Assembly: GCF_009830285.1 (NCBI RefSeq)
Contig: NZ_WUQX01000001.1
Span: 2,232,501-2,296,500, forward strand
Origin: Sporofaciens musculi
Lineage (GTDB): Bacteria > Bacillota > Clostridia > Lachnospirales > Lachnospiraceae
Direction: 5' to 3'
DNA: 64,000 nucleotides
This document shows, piece by piece, positions 1-8,616 of this stretch; positions within the stretch are counted from its first letter, which is position 1, and each line of letters opens with the position of its first letter. Under the pieces are notes generated by a model, which worked only from the letters and a program-made list of their open reading frames with translations, was not told the origin of the DNA and ran no database searches. The position numbers and the translations under genes were made by a program.

Positions 1-294
1 ATGGGCGTATTCCCTATGCTGCTGCTTCATATGGGCAGTTATACATTGCTTTCAGTGGAGTTAGCGCTTCACCCATTTTTTATGGCCCTGCCTGGCGGAA
101 TTACGGCAAGGCTGATGTGTATCATCTTAAAAATACTTCCCAATGGGCTGGTGGCAGAGCCAGGGAACGTGACATTTACACAGGAGTTGTTGGAATGGAG
201 AGGGCTGCCTGTAGGAATTGCCGCTTCTGCTCTATGGTTCGTGCTGCTTTGGAGGGCAGGCCGTAAGTGGTTTGAGAGGCAGGTGGAAAGATAG
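1..294 (+). CDS. Lantibiotic-protection ABC transporter permease, C-terminal fragment
   Basis: The frame is open from the first base and ends at TAG 292-294, so this is probably the 3' end of a longer gene cut by the window edge; the ATG at position 1 may be an internal methionine. About 97 residues are visible, with hydrophobic stretches near residues 1-25 and 70-88 and a short basic tail, as in the last part of a polytopic membrane protein. The next gene starts 3 bases downstream and is another permease, followed by a two-component system. That order matches the EpiE/MutE-EpiG/MutG type self-protection transporters that expel cationic antimicrobial peptides (CprABC-CprRK in Clostridioides difficile is a known example). 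Family assignment rests mostly on this context. Confidence 0.6.
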   Translation: MGVFPMLLLHMGSYTLLSVELALHPFFMALPGGITARLMCIILKILPNGLVAEPGNVTFTQELLEWRGLPVGIAASALWFVLLWRAGRKWFERQVER

Positions 295-296
295 AA

Positions 297-1061
297 ATGG
301 AAAACTTAAAGAGAAATGTGGAGGAATTGTACCGGAATATGAGAGGAGAGATGTGGAAAATGCGCCATACTCTGCTTAAATGGCTGCATCTGATGATTCC
401 CTTGCTCGGAATTTTAGTATTCCTTTCCTACTATTCCTTTTCAGGATGGAGTGACCAGGGGAAAGTGTACGGATACATGGAGGTACTTTCCATTGTGCTG
501 CCCCTAATCGTCAGCGTGGTCAGCGCAATGTCTGTGGAGTTGGAGGAGAAGGGGCATTTTCAAGCTCTTTTCACAGTGACGGTGTATAAGAGGAATCCCC
601 TGATTGCCAAGTGGATGGTATTGTGGAGTATGGGATTTGCTGCAATCCTTCTGGCGGTTCTAGGTTTTGGAGTGTGTTTTGGCATCCAGACAGGGAGGAC
701 GGTGCTCTCAGTGGGAGAGTATTTGGTTTTGGCAGTGGTTTTGTGGCTTGGGAGTATGAACTTATATCTTCTCCATCTCTTTTTGAATCTTGCCTTTTCT
801 AAGACCATTTCCCTGTGTGTGGGAACTGCACAGTTGGCGGTTTCTGCACTGTTTCTGACAGGGCTTGGGGAGGGAAGGTGGCAGTTTTTTCCCTGCGCAT
901 GGGGTGGCAGGTGGAGTGGATATCTGTTACAATATTGGAAGGGAAACGAGAGTGTATCAGGAGAATATGTGGCAAACAGCCTGGTTGTGGGAGCAGTTGT
1001 TACAATTCTGTTCTGGTGTGGGGCGCTGCTCTGGTTTCATTACTATGAGGGAAGGCAGTAA
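297..1061 (+). CDS. Lantibiotic immunity ABC transporter permease, MutG/SpaG type
   Basis: This 254-residue integral membrane protein has about six hydrophobic segments (near residues 26-46, 60-80, 104-128, 140-165, 172-190 and 228-250) and no ATPase motifs, which fits the second permease of lantibiotic-protection ABC exporters. Such transporters use ATP hydrolysis by a separate subunit to remove peptide antibiotics from the membrane; that ATPase gene is expected just upstream, outside the window. The gene begins 2 bases after the previous permease stop and ends 1 base before the response regulator ATG, so the four genes form one tight operon. Sequence-level identity to MutG is by fold and context, not by a diagnostic motif. 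Confidence 0.7.
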   Translation: MENLKRNVEELYRNMRGEMWKMRHTLLKWLHLMIPLLGILVFLSYYSFSGWSDQGKVYGYMEVLSIVLPLIVSVVSAMSVELEEKGHFQALFTVTVYKRNPLIAKWMVLWSMGFAAILLAVLGFGVCFGIQTGRTVLSVGEYLVLAVVLWLGSMNLYLLHLFLNLAFSKTISLCVGTAQLAVSALFLTGLGEGRWQFFPCAWGGRWSGYLLQYWKGNESVSGEYVANSLVVGAVVTILFWCGALLWFHYYEGRQ

Positions 1062-1062
1062 A

Positions 1063-1719
1063 ATGAGGATATTGGCAGTAGATGATGATGAGCAGATTTT
1101 GAAGCTAATCAGAAATGCATTGGAGAAGGAGGGTTACCAGGTGACGGTGCAAGGTGACCCTCGTAAACTTAAAAACCTGAAGCTTACGGATTACCAGTTA
1201 ATCCTTCTGGATGTAATGATGCCTGGACTTGACGGCTTTGCGCTGTGCGAGGAAATACGTGACAGCGTGGACTGTCCCATCTTATTTTTGACAGCAAAGA
1301 CGAATGAGGCGGATATTATGAAGGGACTTGGCGTCGGCGGGGACGATTATATCACCAAGCCTTTTGGAATCGGGGAATTGCGCGCCAGGGTGGCGGCCCA
1401 TCTGCGAAGGGAGACGAGAGAGAAAAAGCATGCGGTGACCGTAGACGGCGCAATGTTCTATCTGATGGAGAAGAAGGTGCGCTATGGAGAGATGGAGCTT
1501 GGATTTACCAAGAGCGAGTATGCCATCTGCGAGTATCTTGCCATGAATCGCGGACAGGTGTTTTCCAAGGACAGAATCTACGAGCATGTATTCGGGTATG
1601 ACAAGGAGAGCGATCCTTCTGTGATTACAGAGCATGTAAAGAATATTCGGGCAAAATGCCAGAAGGCTGGTTTTCAACCCATTGAGACGGTCTGGGGGAT
1701 TGGATATCGATGGAGATAA
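1063..1719 (+). CDS. OmpR-family response regulator of the peptide-resistance operon
   Basis: The protein has 218 residues, starting at the ATG 1 base after the upstream stop; the open frame continues further 5' but that part overlaps the permease gene. Receiver domain: acidic pocket near residues 7-9, phospho-acceptor D50 in LLDVMMPGLDG, T77 and K99 in YITKP. The C-terminal half (about 125-217) is a winged helix of the Trans_reg_C type ending in VWGIGYRWR, the usual OmpR/PhoB tail. It overlaps the histidine kinase gene by 10 bp, implying translational coupling and a cognate pair. By analogy with NisR/SpaR/CprR it probably activates its own transporter operon when antimicrobial peptides are sensed. 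Confidence 0.88.
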   Translation: MRILAVDDDEQILKLIRNALEKEGYQVTVQGDPRKLKNLKLTDYQLILLDVMMPGLDGFALCEEIRDSVDCPILFLTAKTNEADIMKGLGVGGDDYITKPFGIGELRARVAAHLRRETREKKHAVTVDGAMFYLMEKKVRYGEMELGFTKSEYAICEYLAMNRGQVFSKDRIYEHVFGYDKESDPSVITEHVKNIRAKCQKAGFQPIETVWGIGYRWR

Positions 1720-3095
1720 AAGGAAAAAAGAAGACCGTTACGTCGGTGTTTTTCAGGTATGCCTGCTTCTACACAGCCGGCGTCTTATTTTTGATATTTT
1801 TATTGTTCCTTATCTGGTTTGTGCTGGAGGTGACCGGAGAAATCCTTCCGGCGAACCATATGGAGATAAGGCTTAATGAAGCCGCAGATCAAATACGAAA
1901 AGCGCCGAGAATTACAAAGGAAATGCTTCCAGAGGGGTGTATATATGGAGTGTATGAAGGGGATGGCAGTTGGCTTTATGGTACGTTTCCCTCAGAGGAG
2001 ATTAAGCAGGCCTGGGAGAAATACCAAAGGAATGACATCTATACCCATGGAAGTGGATATTATCGGTTTTTTGTTTGCGATTCAGGGGAGGTATGCATTG
2101 CAAGGTATGAGATTAGGACACAGTTTCAAAACGGATTTCTGGAGAAATTTTTGCCCAGTCCGGACCTGTTGATGGTCTGTTCATTTATCGTGCTGTTTCT
2201 GCTTCATACGGTCCTTATGTCACGCCGTTTTGGAAAATATATGAAGAACAGGCTGGTGGTTCTCAATGAGGTTACGGCAAAAATCAGGAATCAGAATCTG
2301 GAATTTGAGGAAGAACATTCTGAGTTAAAGGAAGTGGATGAAGTTCTAAATTCCCTAAACCAAATGAGGGAGGCCCTTAAGGCTTCTCTTTACAGACAGT
2401 GGAGCCTGGAAAAGAGCAGGGAGGAACAGATCGCCGCCCTTGCCCATGATATTAAGACGCCTCTTACGGTCATACGGGGCAATGGGGAGCTGTTGGCAGA
2501 GGCAGAGCTTGGGAAGGAGGAAAGGGAGTATAACCAGGACATTCTCCAGAGTGTGTCAATGATTGAAGAATATCTTGTGACATTGAACGAGATTTTAGCA
2601 GAGGACGAGGGAGAGTCTGGCGTCCAGAATCAGACAATTTCCTGCGACGCTCTTTTAGAGCTGTTTATGGAGCAGGGAAGGCTTCTTTCGTCTGCAAGGC
2701 AGTATCCCGTGGTTTTTGACGCAAAGGCTGTCCATGGGGAGGTCTGGTGTAGCGTCAGCCAGCTTCTGCGGGCGTTTAATAATATTTTGAGCAATGCTAT
2801 GGATTACAGTCCGGCTAAGGGGGAAATCAAAGTTTCGCTGGAGATAAAAAGAGAACATAAGGGAGAATATTTGGTTATAACCGTTGTAGACGAGGGCCCA
2901 GGTTTTACGGCCCAGGATTTAAAGCATGCAACAGACCGGTTCTATCAAGGGGACGACAGCCGCAGCAGAAAGAACCATTACGGGATAGGGCTTCATACGG
3001 CTGAAAAATTTGTGAGAGCACAGGGAGGATATCTGGCGATTGAAAATGCAGAAAACCATGGGGCGAAGGTGAGTATTTTTGTTCAGATACATTGA
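1710..3095 (+). CDS. Sensor histidine kinase of the peptide-resistance operon
   Basis: 461 residues. Two membrane helices (about 13-42 and 153-170) flank a roughly 110-residue extracytoplasmic domain. A cytoplasmic linker follows, then the HisKA box with phospho-acceptor H246 (LAHDIKTPLTVIRG), the N box near residue 362 (NNILSNAMDYS), and ATP-lid motifs DEGPGF and YGIGLHTAEKF. This layout fits kinases of the NisK/SpaK/CprK class rather than the short extracellular loop of BceS-type sensors. It overlaps the regulator by 10 bp and is the last gene of the operon; a strong hairpin terminator follows. The ligand is not visible from sequence; a lantibiotic or cationic peptide is inferred from the adjacent permeases. 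Confidence 0.87.
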   Translation: MEIKGKKKTVTSVFFRYACFYTAGVLFLIFLLFLIWFVLEVTGEILPANHMEIRLNEAADQIRKAPRITKEMLPEGCIYGVYEGDGSWLYGTFPSEEIKQAWEKYQRNDIYTHGSGYYRFFVCDSGEVCIARYEIRTQFQNGFLEKFLPSPDLLMVCSFIVLFLLHTVLMSRRFGKYMKNRLVVLNEVTAKIRNQNLEFEEEHSELKEVDEVLNSLNQMREALKASLYRQWSLEKSREEQIAALAHDIKTPLTVIRGNGELLAEAELGKEEREYNQDILQSVSMIEEYLVTLNEILAEDEGESGVQNQTISCDALLELFMEQGRLLSSARQYPVVFDAKAVHGEVWCSVSQLLRAFNNILSNAMDYSPAKGEIKVSLEIKREHKGEYLVITVVDEGPGFTAQDLKHATDRFYQGDDSRSRKNHYGIGLHTAEKFVRAQGGYLAIENAENHGAKVSIFVQIH

Positions 3096-3104
3096 TTTTT
3101 GCAG

Positions 3105-3153
3105 AAAAACAGCATGGTCTTTCGGCCTTTCATCCGGAAACCATGCTGTTTTT
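3105..3153. terminator. Bidirectional hairpin terminator between kinase operon and activase gene
   Basis: Arms 3105-3118 (AAAAACAGCATGGT) and 3140-3153 (ACCATGCTGTTTTT) are perfect complements of 14 bp. The A-run and T-run flank the GC part on both strands, so the hairpin can stop the plus-strand operon ending at 3095 and the convergent minus-strand gene ending at 3176. Confidence 0.85.
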
Positions 3154-3175
3154 ATATTATAATCGGTTATGAAAG

Positions 3176-6100
3176 TCAAGCCTTCATATTCTTATTTGCC
3201 GTAGAAAGCATAAGTTTAATCCGGTTCAACTGGTTCACCTCGCTTGCACCAGGGTCGAAGTCGATTGCCACAATATTCGATTCCGGATACCGCCTTCTTA
3301 ACTCCTTGATCACGCCTTTCCCCACCACATGATTGGGCAGGCAGGCGAAGGGCTGCGTACACACAATATTCGGCGCGCCGCTGTGTATCAATTCAAGCAT
3401 CTCGCCGGTGAGAAACCACCCTTCTCCGGTCTGGTTGCCAAGAGACACGATATCAGAGGCCATCTTCCCAAGCTCTTTAATATCTGCCGGAGGGTCAAAA
3501 TGCCTGCTCTCCTTAAATGCCTTGCTTGCCGGCGCACGAAACCATTCCAGAGCCTTGATGCCTAAGTTTCCTACAGTGGCCTTGGATTTTTTCATTCCCA
3601 GATGGGACACCTTAAAGTTCTGGTTATAGAAGCAGTACAAAAGGAAGTCCAGAAGATCCGGCACTACTGCCTCTGCGCCCTCGCTTTCCAGCAACTCCAC
3701 CAGATAGTTATTGGCGGCAGGCAGGAATTTGACCAGAATCTCACCGACCACCCCCACACGGGGTTTTTTTACATCCAAAAGCTCAATGTTTTTATCGAAA
3801 TCCTCAATAATCTCTTTGCAGAGCCGTTTGAACCTGTGTCTGGAAGGATATCCCTTTGACAAGAACTCTTTACAGACCTTCACCCATTTTTCATGCATAG
3901 CGTCGGCAGAGCCTTTGACCGCCTCATAGGGGCGGATGCGGTACACGCATTTCATGAAGATATCTCCCAACACGATTGCATACATGCTGCGCATGATAAG
4001 GCGGGGCGTCAGCTTAAAGCCGGGGTTCCCCTCCAGTCCGCTTAAATTCACAGAGATAACTGGTATATGCTCGTATCCAGCTTTTTTAAGGGCTCTGCGG
4101 ATGAAGCCGATATAGTTGGAGGCACGGCAGCCGCCGCCGGTCTGGCTGATAATCACGGCAATCTTGTCTGTGTCGTACCGGCCGGAGAGGATGGCGTCCA
4201 TAATCTGTCCCACCACCATCAGGGAGGGATAGCAGGCGTCGTTATTGACATACTTAAGCCCCACGTCCACCGCCTGCTTATTGTCATTGGGCAGGATTTC
4301 AATGTTGTAGCCAGAGGCTGCAAAAGCAGGCTCTAACAAATCAAAATGTATGGGTGACATCTGGGGGCAGAGGATGGTATAGTCTTTTCGCATTTCCTGG
4401 GTAAACGGAACCTTTGTGACAGCAGAAGACTGAATGGTCCGTTTCTCATTCCTCTTTTCCCGAACGCGGATGGCGGCAAGAAGAGAGCGCACCCGAATTC
4501 TTGCTGCCCCTAAGTTATTCACCTCGTCGATTTTCAGAGAGGTGTAGATTTTGTCTGAATCGTTGAGGATGGAGGCCACCTGGTCTGTGGTGACGGCGTC
4601 CAGCCCGCAGCCAAAAGAATTAAGCTGGATTAAATCCAGATTATCCCTGGTTTTTACAAAGTTGGCTGCCCCATAGAGCCTGGAGTGGTACATCCACTGG
4701 TCCATCACATTTAACGGATGCTCGGCAGGATGCAGATGGGAAACAGAATCCTCTGTCAGTACCGCAATATTGTAGGAGTTGACAAGCTCCGGAATTCCGT
4801 GGTTCACCTCAGGGTCAATGTGGTAGGGGCGTCCGGCAAGAACGATTCCCCGATTGCCGGTGCGGTTCAAAAATTCAATGGTTTCCTCACCCTTCTTTTT
4901 CATGTCCTCGCGGCATGCTAAAAGCTCATCCCAGGCCCTATGTACGGCAGAGCGGATTTCGGATGCGGGTATGGAGAACTTTTCTGACAACTCCTCCACC
5001 AGACGGTAGGAAATGGTCTCCTCGCTTTTTAGCGACAGGAAGGGATGGAGGAATTCCACCTCGCCGTTTACGATGGCGTCGATATTATTCTTAATATTCT
5101 CCGGATAGGAGGTAACAATAGGGCAGTTATAGTGATTGTTAGCCTCCTGAAATTCATTTCTCTCATAGGGAATACTGGGGTAGAAAATACGGTGTATTCC
5201 CTGATTAATCAGCCATTGTACATGGCCGTGGGCCAGCTTGGCCGGATAGCACTCAGACTCACTGGGAATAGATTCAATCCCCAGCTCATAAATCTTGCGG
5301 GTAGAAGCAGGGGACAGTACCACCTGGAAGCCCAGAGTATGGAAAAATGTAAACCAGAAGGGATAGTTTTCATACATGTTCAGCACCCGCGGGATACCAA
5401 TTACACCCCTTGTGGCCTCGTACCCTTCTAAGGGGGTGTAGTCAAAATACCGGTGAAGCTTGTATTCAAACAGGTTGGGCAGCTTGTTGTCGGCTTTTTC
5501 CTTTCCAAGTCCCCGCTCGCAGCGATTTCCGGTGATAAATTTTCTTCCGCCGCTGAAATGATTAATGGTTAAGCGGCAGTTGTTGGTGCAGCCCTTGCAT
5601 TTGGCCATGGTGGTGGAGTATTCAAGGGCCTCAATATCCTCGATGGAAAGCATGGTGGTTCCTTGACAGTCCATATAACGCTCACGGGCAATGAGAGCAG
5701 CACCGAAAGCCCCCATGATTCCGGCTATATCCGGACGAATGGCCTCGCAGCCGGCAATCTTCTCGAAGCTTCTAAGCACCGCATTATTGTAAAACGTACC
5801 TCCCTGCACCACGATATGGTTTCCAAGCTCGGAGGCGTCGGATACCTTAATCACTTTAAACAGGGCATTTTTTATGACAGAATAGGCAAGGCCGGCGGAA
5901 ATGTCCGCAACCTCGGCCCCCTCTTTTTGGGCCTGCTTGACCTTTGAGTTCATGAATACCGTACAGCGTGTGCCAAGGTCAATGGGGTTGTGGGCAAATA
6001 AAGCCTCATGGGCAAAATCCTCCACAGAGTAATTCAGAGACTTGGCGAACGTCTCAATGAAAGAACCGCACCCCGACGAGCAGGCTTCATTTAGAAGCAC

Positions 6101-7420
6101 GTTGTCAACGGTCTGGTTCTTAATCTTAATACATTTCATATCCTGTCCGCCAATGTCCAGGATACAGTCTACATCCGGCTCGAAATAAGAAGCCGCATAG
6201 TAGTGGGAAACCGTCTCAACCTCTCCTTCGTCCAGCAGAAGGGCAGATTTTATTAATGCCTCCCCATAACCGGTAGAACAGGAGTGGACGATTTGGACAC
6301 CCTCTGGCAGCTTGCTGTAAATGTCCTTAATGGCCATGATGGTGGTTCCAAGGGGGTCGCCCTCGTTGTTGTGGTAGAAGGAATACAAAAGAGTGCCGTC
6401 GTCTCCCACTAAAGCGGCTTTTGTGGTGGTAGAGCCGGCGTCAATCCCAAGAAAGGCCTTGCCGGTGTAGCTTGCCAGATCTTTTACCGGAACCTGGTGT
6501 CTTGCGTGGCGTTTTTCAAACCCATGAAAATCTGCCTCGCTTGTGAACAAAGGCTCCATCCGGTCAACCTCGAATTCCATCTTAATCCGTTTCTCTAAGC
6601 GGCTCTGCATCTCCTGTAAGGATACCTGACGTTCCCTTTTTGAATTCATGGCAGACCCAATGGCTGCAAACAGATGAGAGTGGTTTGGAGCAATGGTATG
6701 TCTGTCATCCAGCTTTAGAGTCCGGACAAATGCCTCTTTTAATTCAGAGAGGAAATGTAAGGGGCCGCCTAAGAACGCTACATGGCCGCGGATTGGTTTG
6801 CCGCAGGCCAGACCGCTGATGGTCTGGTTTACCACCGCCTGAAAGATGGAGGCGGCTAAGTCCTCCTTGGAAGCGCCGTCGTTTATGAGAGGCTGGATAT
6901 CGGATTTGGCAAATACTCCGCACCTTGCGGCAATGGAGTAGAGGGACTTGTAATTCTTGGCGTATTCGTTAAGTCCAGATGCGTCGGTCTGAAGAAGGGA
7001 CGCCATCTGGTCGATAAAAGAGCCTGTACCGCCAGCGCAGACACCGTTCATGCGCTGCTCTACGTTACCGCCTTCAAAATAGATGATTTTGGCATCTTCA
7101 CCGCCCAGCTCGATGGCCACGTCTGTCTGGGGAGCATAGTCCTGAAGGGCTGTGGATACGGCAATCACCTCTTGAACGAAGGGGACGTCTAAGTGCTTGG
7201 CGAGAGTCAGGCCGCCGGAGCCGGTGATTACCGGATAGGCGTAGATTCCCCCTAATTTATAGATTGCCCGTCCCAGAAGGTCGGACAAAGTTTCCTGGAT
7301 ATTAGCATAATGCCTTTCGTAATCGGAAAAGGCGACATCGTTGTCCTTGTCGAGTATAGCGATTTTCACAGTGGTTGAACCGATGTCAATGCCCAGTGTA
7401 TACAATTCGTTTTTACTCAT
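3176..7420 (-). CDS. Giant 2-hydroxyacyl-CoA dehydratase activase-type fusion protein
   Basis: 1414 residues, predicted cytosolic. It carries two BadF/BadG/BcrA-type ATPase modules in tandem: phosphate-binding motifs [10 protein letters not shown] near residue 10 and [10 protein letters not shown] near 325. Each module has a pair of cysteines 39 residues apart (C128/C167 and C447/C486), the spacing of the 4Fe-4S ligands in the archerase HgdC, which drives electrons into dehydratases by ATP hydrolysis. A cysteine-rich patch (CKGCTNNC, around 605) follows, then a DUF2229-like region and an HgdB/HgdA-like C-terminal part with further cysteines. Such fusions are common in Clostridia; the substrate is unknown. 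It is a single-gene unit with its own promoter. AAAGGAG lies about 12 bases before the ATG. It might act in acyl-CoA dehydration, but that is only inferred from the family. Confidence 0.85.
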   Translation of the reverse strand: MSKNELYTLGIDIGSTTVKIAILDKDNDVAFSDYERHYANIQETLSDLLGRAIYKLGGIYAYPVITGSGGLTLAKHLDVPFVQEVIAVSTALQDYAPQTDVAIELGGEDAKIIYFEGGNVEQRMNGVCAGGTGSFIDQMASLLQTDASGLNEYAKNYKSLYSIAARCGVFAKSDIQPLINDGASKEDLAASIFQAVVNQTISGLACGKPIRGHVAFLGGPLHFLSELKEAFVRTLKLDDRHTIAPNHSHLFAAIGSAMNSKRERQVSLQEMQSRLEKRIKMEFEVDRMEPLFTSEADFHGFEKRHARHQVPVKDLASYTGKAFLGIDAGSTTTKAALVGDDGTLLYSFYHNNEGDPLGTTIMAIKDIYSKLPEGVQIVHSCSTGYGEALIKSALLLDEGEVETVSHYYAASYFEPDVDCILDIGGQDMKCIKIKNQTVDNVLLNEACSSGCGSFIETFAKSLNYSVEDFAHEALFAHNPIDLGTRCTVFMNSKVKQAQKEGAEVADISAGLAYSVIKNALFKVIKVSDASELGNHIVVQGGTFYNNAVLRSFEKIAGCEAIRPDIAGIMGAFGAALIARERYMDCQGTTMLSIEDIEALEYSTTMAKCKGCTNNCRLTINHFSGGRKFITGNRCERGLGKEKADNKLPNLFEYKLHRYFDYTPLEGYEATRGVIGIPRVLNMYENYPFWFTFFHTLGFQVVLSPASTRKIYELGIESIPSESECYPAKLAHGHVQWLINQGIHRIFYPSIPYERNEFQEANNHYNCPIVTSYPENIKNNIDAIVNGEVEFLHPFLSLKSEETISYRLVEELSEKFSIPASEIRSAVHRAWDELLACREDMKKKGEETIEFLNRTGNRGIVLAGRPYHIDPEVNHGIPELVNSYNIAVLTEDSVSHLHPAEHPLNVMDQWMYHSRLYGAANFVKTRDNLDLIQLNSFGCGLDAVTTDQVASILNDSDKIYTSLKIDEVNNLGAARIRVRSLLAAIRVREKRNEKRTIQSSAVTKVPFTQEMRKDYTILCPQMSPIHFDLLEPAFAASGYNIEILPNDNKQAVDVGLKYVNNDACYPSLMVVGQIMDAILSGRYDTDKIAVIISQTGGGCRASNYIGFIRRALKKAGYEHIPVISVNLSGLEGNPGFKLTPRLIMRSMYAIVLGDIFMKCVYRIRPYEAVKGSADAMHEKWVKVCKEFLSKGYPSRHRFKRLCKEIIEDFDKNIELLDVKKPRVGVVGEILVKFLPAANNYLVELLESEGAEAVVPDLLDFLLYCFYNQNFKVSHLGMKKSKATVGNLGIKALEWFRAPASKAFKESRHFDPPADIKELGKMASDIVSLGNQTGEGWFLTGEMLELIHSGAPNIVCTQPFACLPNHVVGKGVIKELRRRYPESNIVAIDFDPGASEVNQLNRIKLMLSTANKNMKA

Positions 7421-7442
7421 AATAATAATAACACTCCTTTAC

Positions 7443-7460
7443 GGCTGTCTTATTACAGCC
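7443..7460 (-). promoter_or_regulatory. Leader hairpin upstream of the activase ribosome site
   Basis: GGCTGT and ACAGCC form a 6-bp stem with a 6-nt loop, placed just upstream of the AAAGGAG ribosome site in the 5' leader of the minus-strand activase gene. It may protect the message or tune translation; function is not shown. Confidence 0.35.
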
Positions 7461-7466
7461 TGTAAC

Positions 7467-7495
7467 ATTATACGACAAAATTTTTAAAATAACAA
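7467..7495 (-). promoter_or_regulatory. Sigma-A promoter of the activase gene
   Basis: Read on the minus strand, TTGTTA (7495-7490), a 17-nt spacer and TATAAT (7472-7467) lie about 50 bases ahead of the start codon. Confidence 0.7.
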
Positions 7496-7546
7496 TTAAG
7501 AAAGTGCTATAGAAATATAAAAAAGTTGTAAAGTTCCATAGCAGAA

Positions 7547-7575
7547 TTGACAAACAGTGCGTAAAACGGTAGAAT
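7547..7575 (+). promoter_or_regulatory. Sigma-A promoter of the rhomboid-like gene
   Basis: TTGACA at 7547-7552, a 17-nt spacer and TAGAAT at 7570-7575. The start codon at 7659 is about 75 bases beyond the expected transcription start. Confidence 0.7.
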
Positions 7576-7658
7576 TACTACAGTATAAAAATGATGTTAA
7601 GAGAATGTTCAGATATCTTCATCTAGTGTAAAATATTGGAATTTAAGGAGTTTGTCTT

Positions 7659-8534
7659 ATGGAAAATTGGCTTTCAAAGCTGGAGAGAAGGTTTGGCAGG
7701 TACGCCATTCCCAACCTCATGTACTATATTATTATATTGTATGCGGCTGGATTCGTATTAAATATATTGAATCCTGAATTTTATTATCGGTATCTGAGTC
7801 TTAATGCCCAGGCAATCCTGAACGGGCAGATTTGGAGGGTGGTGACATTTATCATCCAGCCCCCTTCAAACAGTCTGATTTTTATCGTGTTTGCCCTGTA
7901 TCTCTATTATATGATTGGCCAGCAGTTAGAGAATGCCTGGGGTGCGTTTCGGTTTAACCTGTACTTCTTTTCCGGAATGCTGTTCCATATAGTAGCGGCC
8001 ATTCTATTGTACGTGATTACAGGGATGATATTGCCAATGTCCGTGTGGTATCTGAACATGTCTCTGTTCTTTGCCTATGCCGCCCTGTATCCGGATGTGC
8101 AGTTTCTGGTGTTTTTTGTGATCCCTGTCAAGGTAAAATACCTTGCTTTGATTGACGCGCTGTATTTTATCTATCCCATTATCCAGGCATTTCTTCCAGC
8201 CTACGGGGGGCATGCGCTGGTGGGCGGCTTCTACAAAGCGGCGGCGGTGGAATCGGTGGTGTCTCTTCTTAATTTCCTGATCTTTTTCCTTGGGTCAAGG
8301 AATATGAGACCGTATACGCCCAAGCAGCGCAGGAGGAAGAAGGAGTTTCAGCAGAATATACGGAGGGCGCAGCGTCCGGTTCAGAATTATGCCAACGGTG
8401 CGAAGCATATGTGCGCAATCTGTAAGAGGACTGAACTGGATGATCCCAACCTGGAATTCAGATATTGCTCGAAATGCAACGGCAATTATGAATATTGTCA
8501 GGATCATCTGTTCACACATACACATGTCAAATGA
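7659..8534 (+). CDS. Rhomboid-like membrane protein with C-terminal Cys/His metal-binding tail
   Basis: 291 residues with about six membrane helices between residues 18 and 215, then a basic linker (KQRRRKKE) and a cytosolic tail with the pattern CAIC...YCSKC...YCQDH...HTH, which looks like a small zinc-binding domain. The membrane part resembles rhomboid-family proteins: the P-V-K-x-K-Y-L turn corresponds to the PvKakw segment seen in many bacterial rhomboids. The usual GxSG around the catalytic serine is replaced by NMSL, while a GHALVGG segment in a late helix could hold the histidine. It may therefore be an inactive or atypical rhomboid. The start has AAGGAG seven bases upstream and the gene has its own promoter. 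Function is unknown; no substrate is suggested by neighbours. Confidence 0.65.
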   Translation: MENWLSKLERRFGRYAIPNLMYYIIILYAAGFVLNILNPEFYYRYLSLNAQAILNGQIWRVVTFIIQPPSNSLIFIVFALYLYYMIGQQLENAWGAFRFNLYFFSGMLFHIVAAILLYVITGMILPMSVWYLNMSLFFAYAALYPDVQFLVFFVIPVKVKYLALIDALYFIYPIIQAFLPAYGGHALVGGFYKAAAVESVVSLLNFLIFFLGSRNMRPYTPKQRRRKKEFQQNIRRAQRPVQNYANGAKHMCAICKRTELDDPNLEFRYCSKCNGNYEYCQDHLFTHTHVK

Positions 8535-8577
8535 CAGCAGTAATTTAAGAGGATTACCTGTATTAAGGCTGCTGTCA
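8532..8577 (+). promoter_or_regulatory. Inverted repeat between rhomboid-like gene and pyk
   Basis: TGACAGCAG (8532-8540, including the upstream TGA stop) is perfectly complementary to CTGCTGTCA (8569-8577), enclosing a second small stem GTAAT/ATTAC. No T-run follows, so it is not a standard terminator; it may be an RNA processing or attenuation element in the pyk leader. Confidence 0.4.
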
Positions 8578-8616
8578 GGACAGTCACAAATTATATAGCA
8601 GGAGGAAGACGAAACG

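Noticed and set aside
865..1062. Extended 5' part of the response regulator frame
   Set aside because: It overlaps the permease gene and lacks a ribosome site; the ATG at 1063 fits the receiver domain start.
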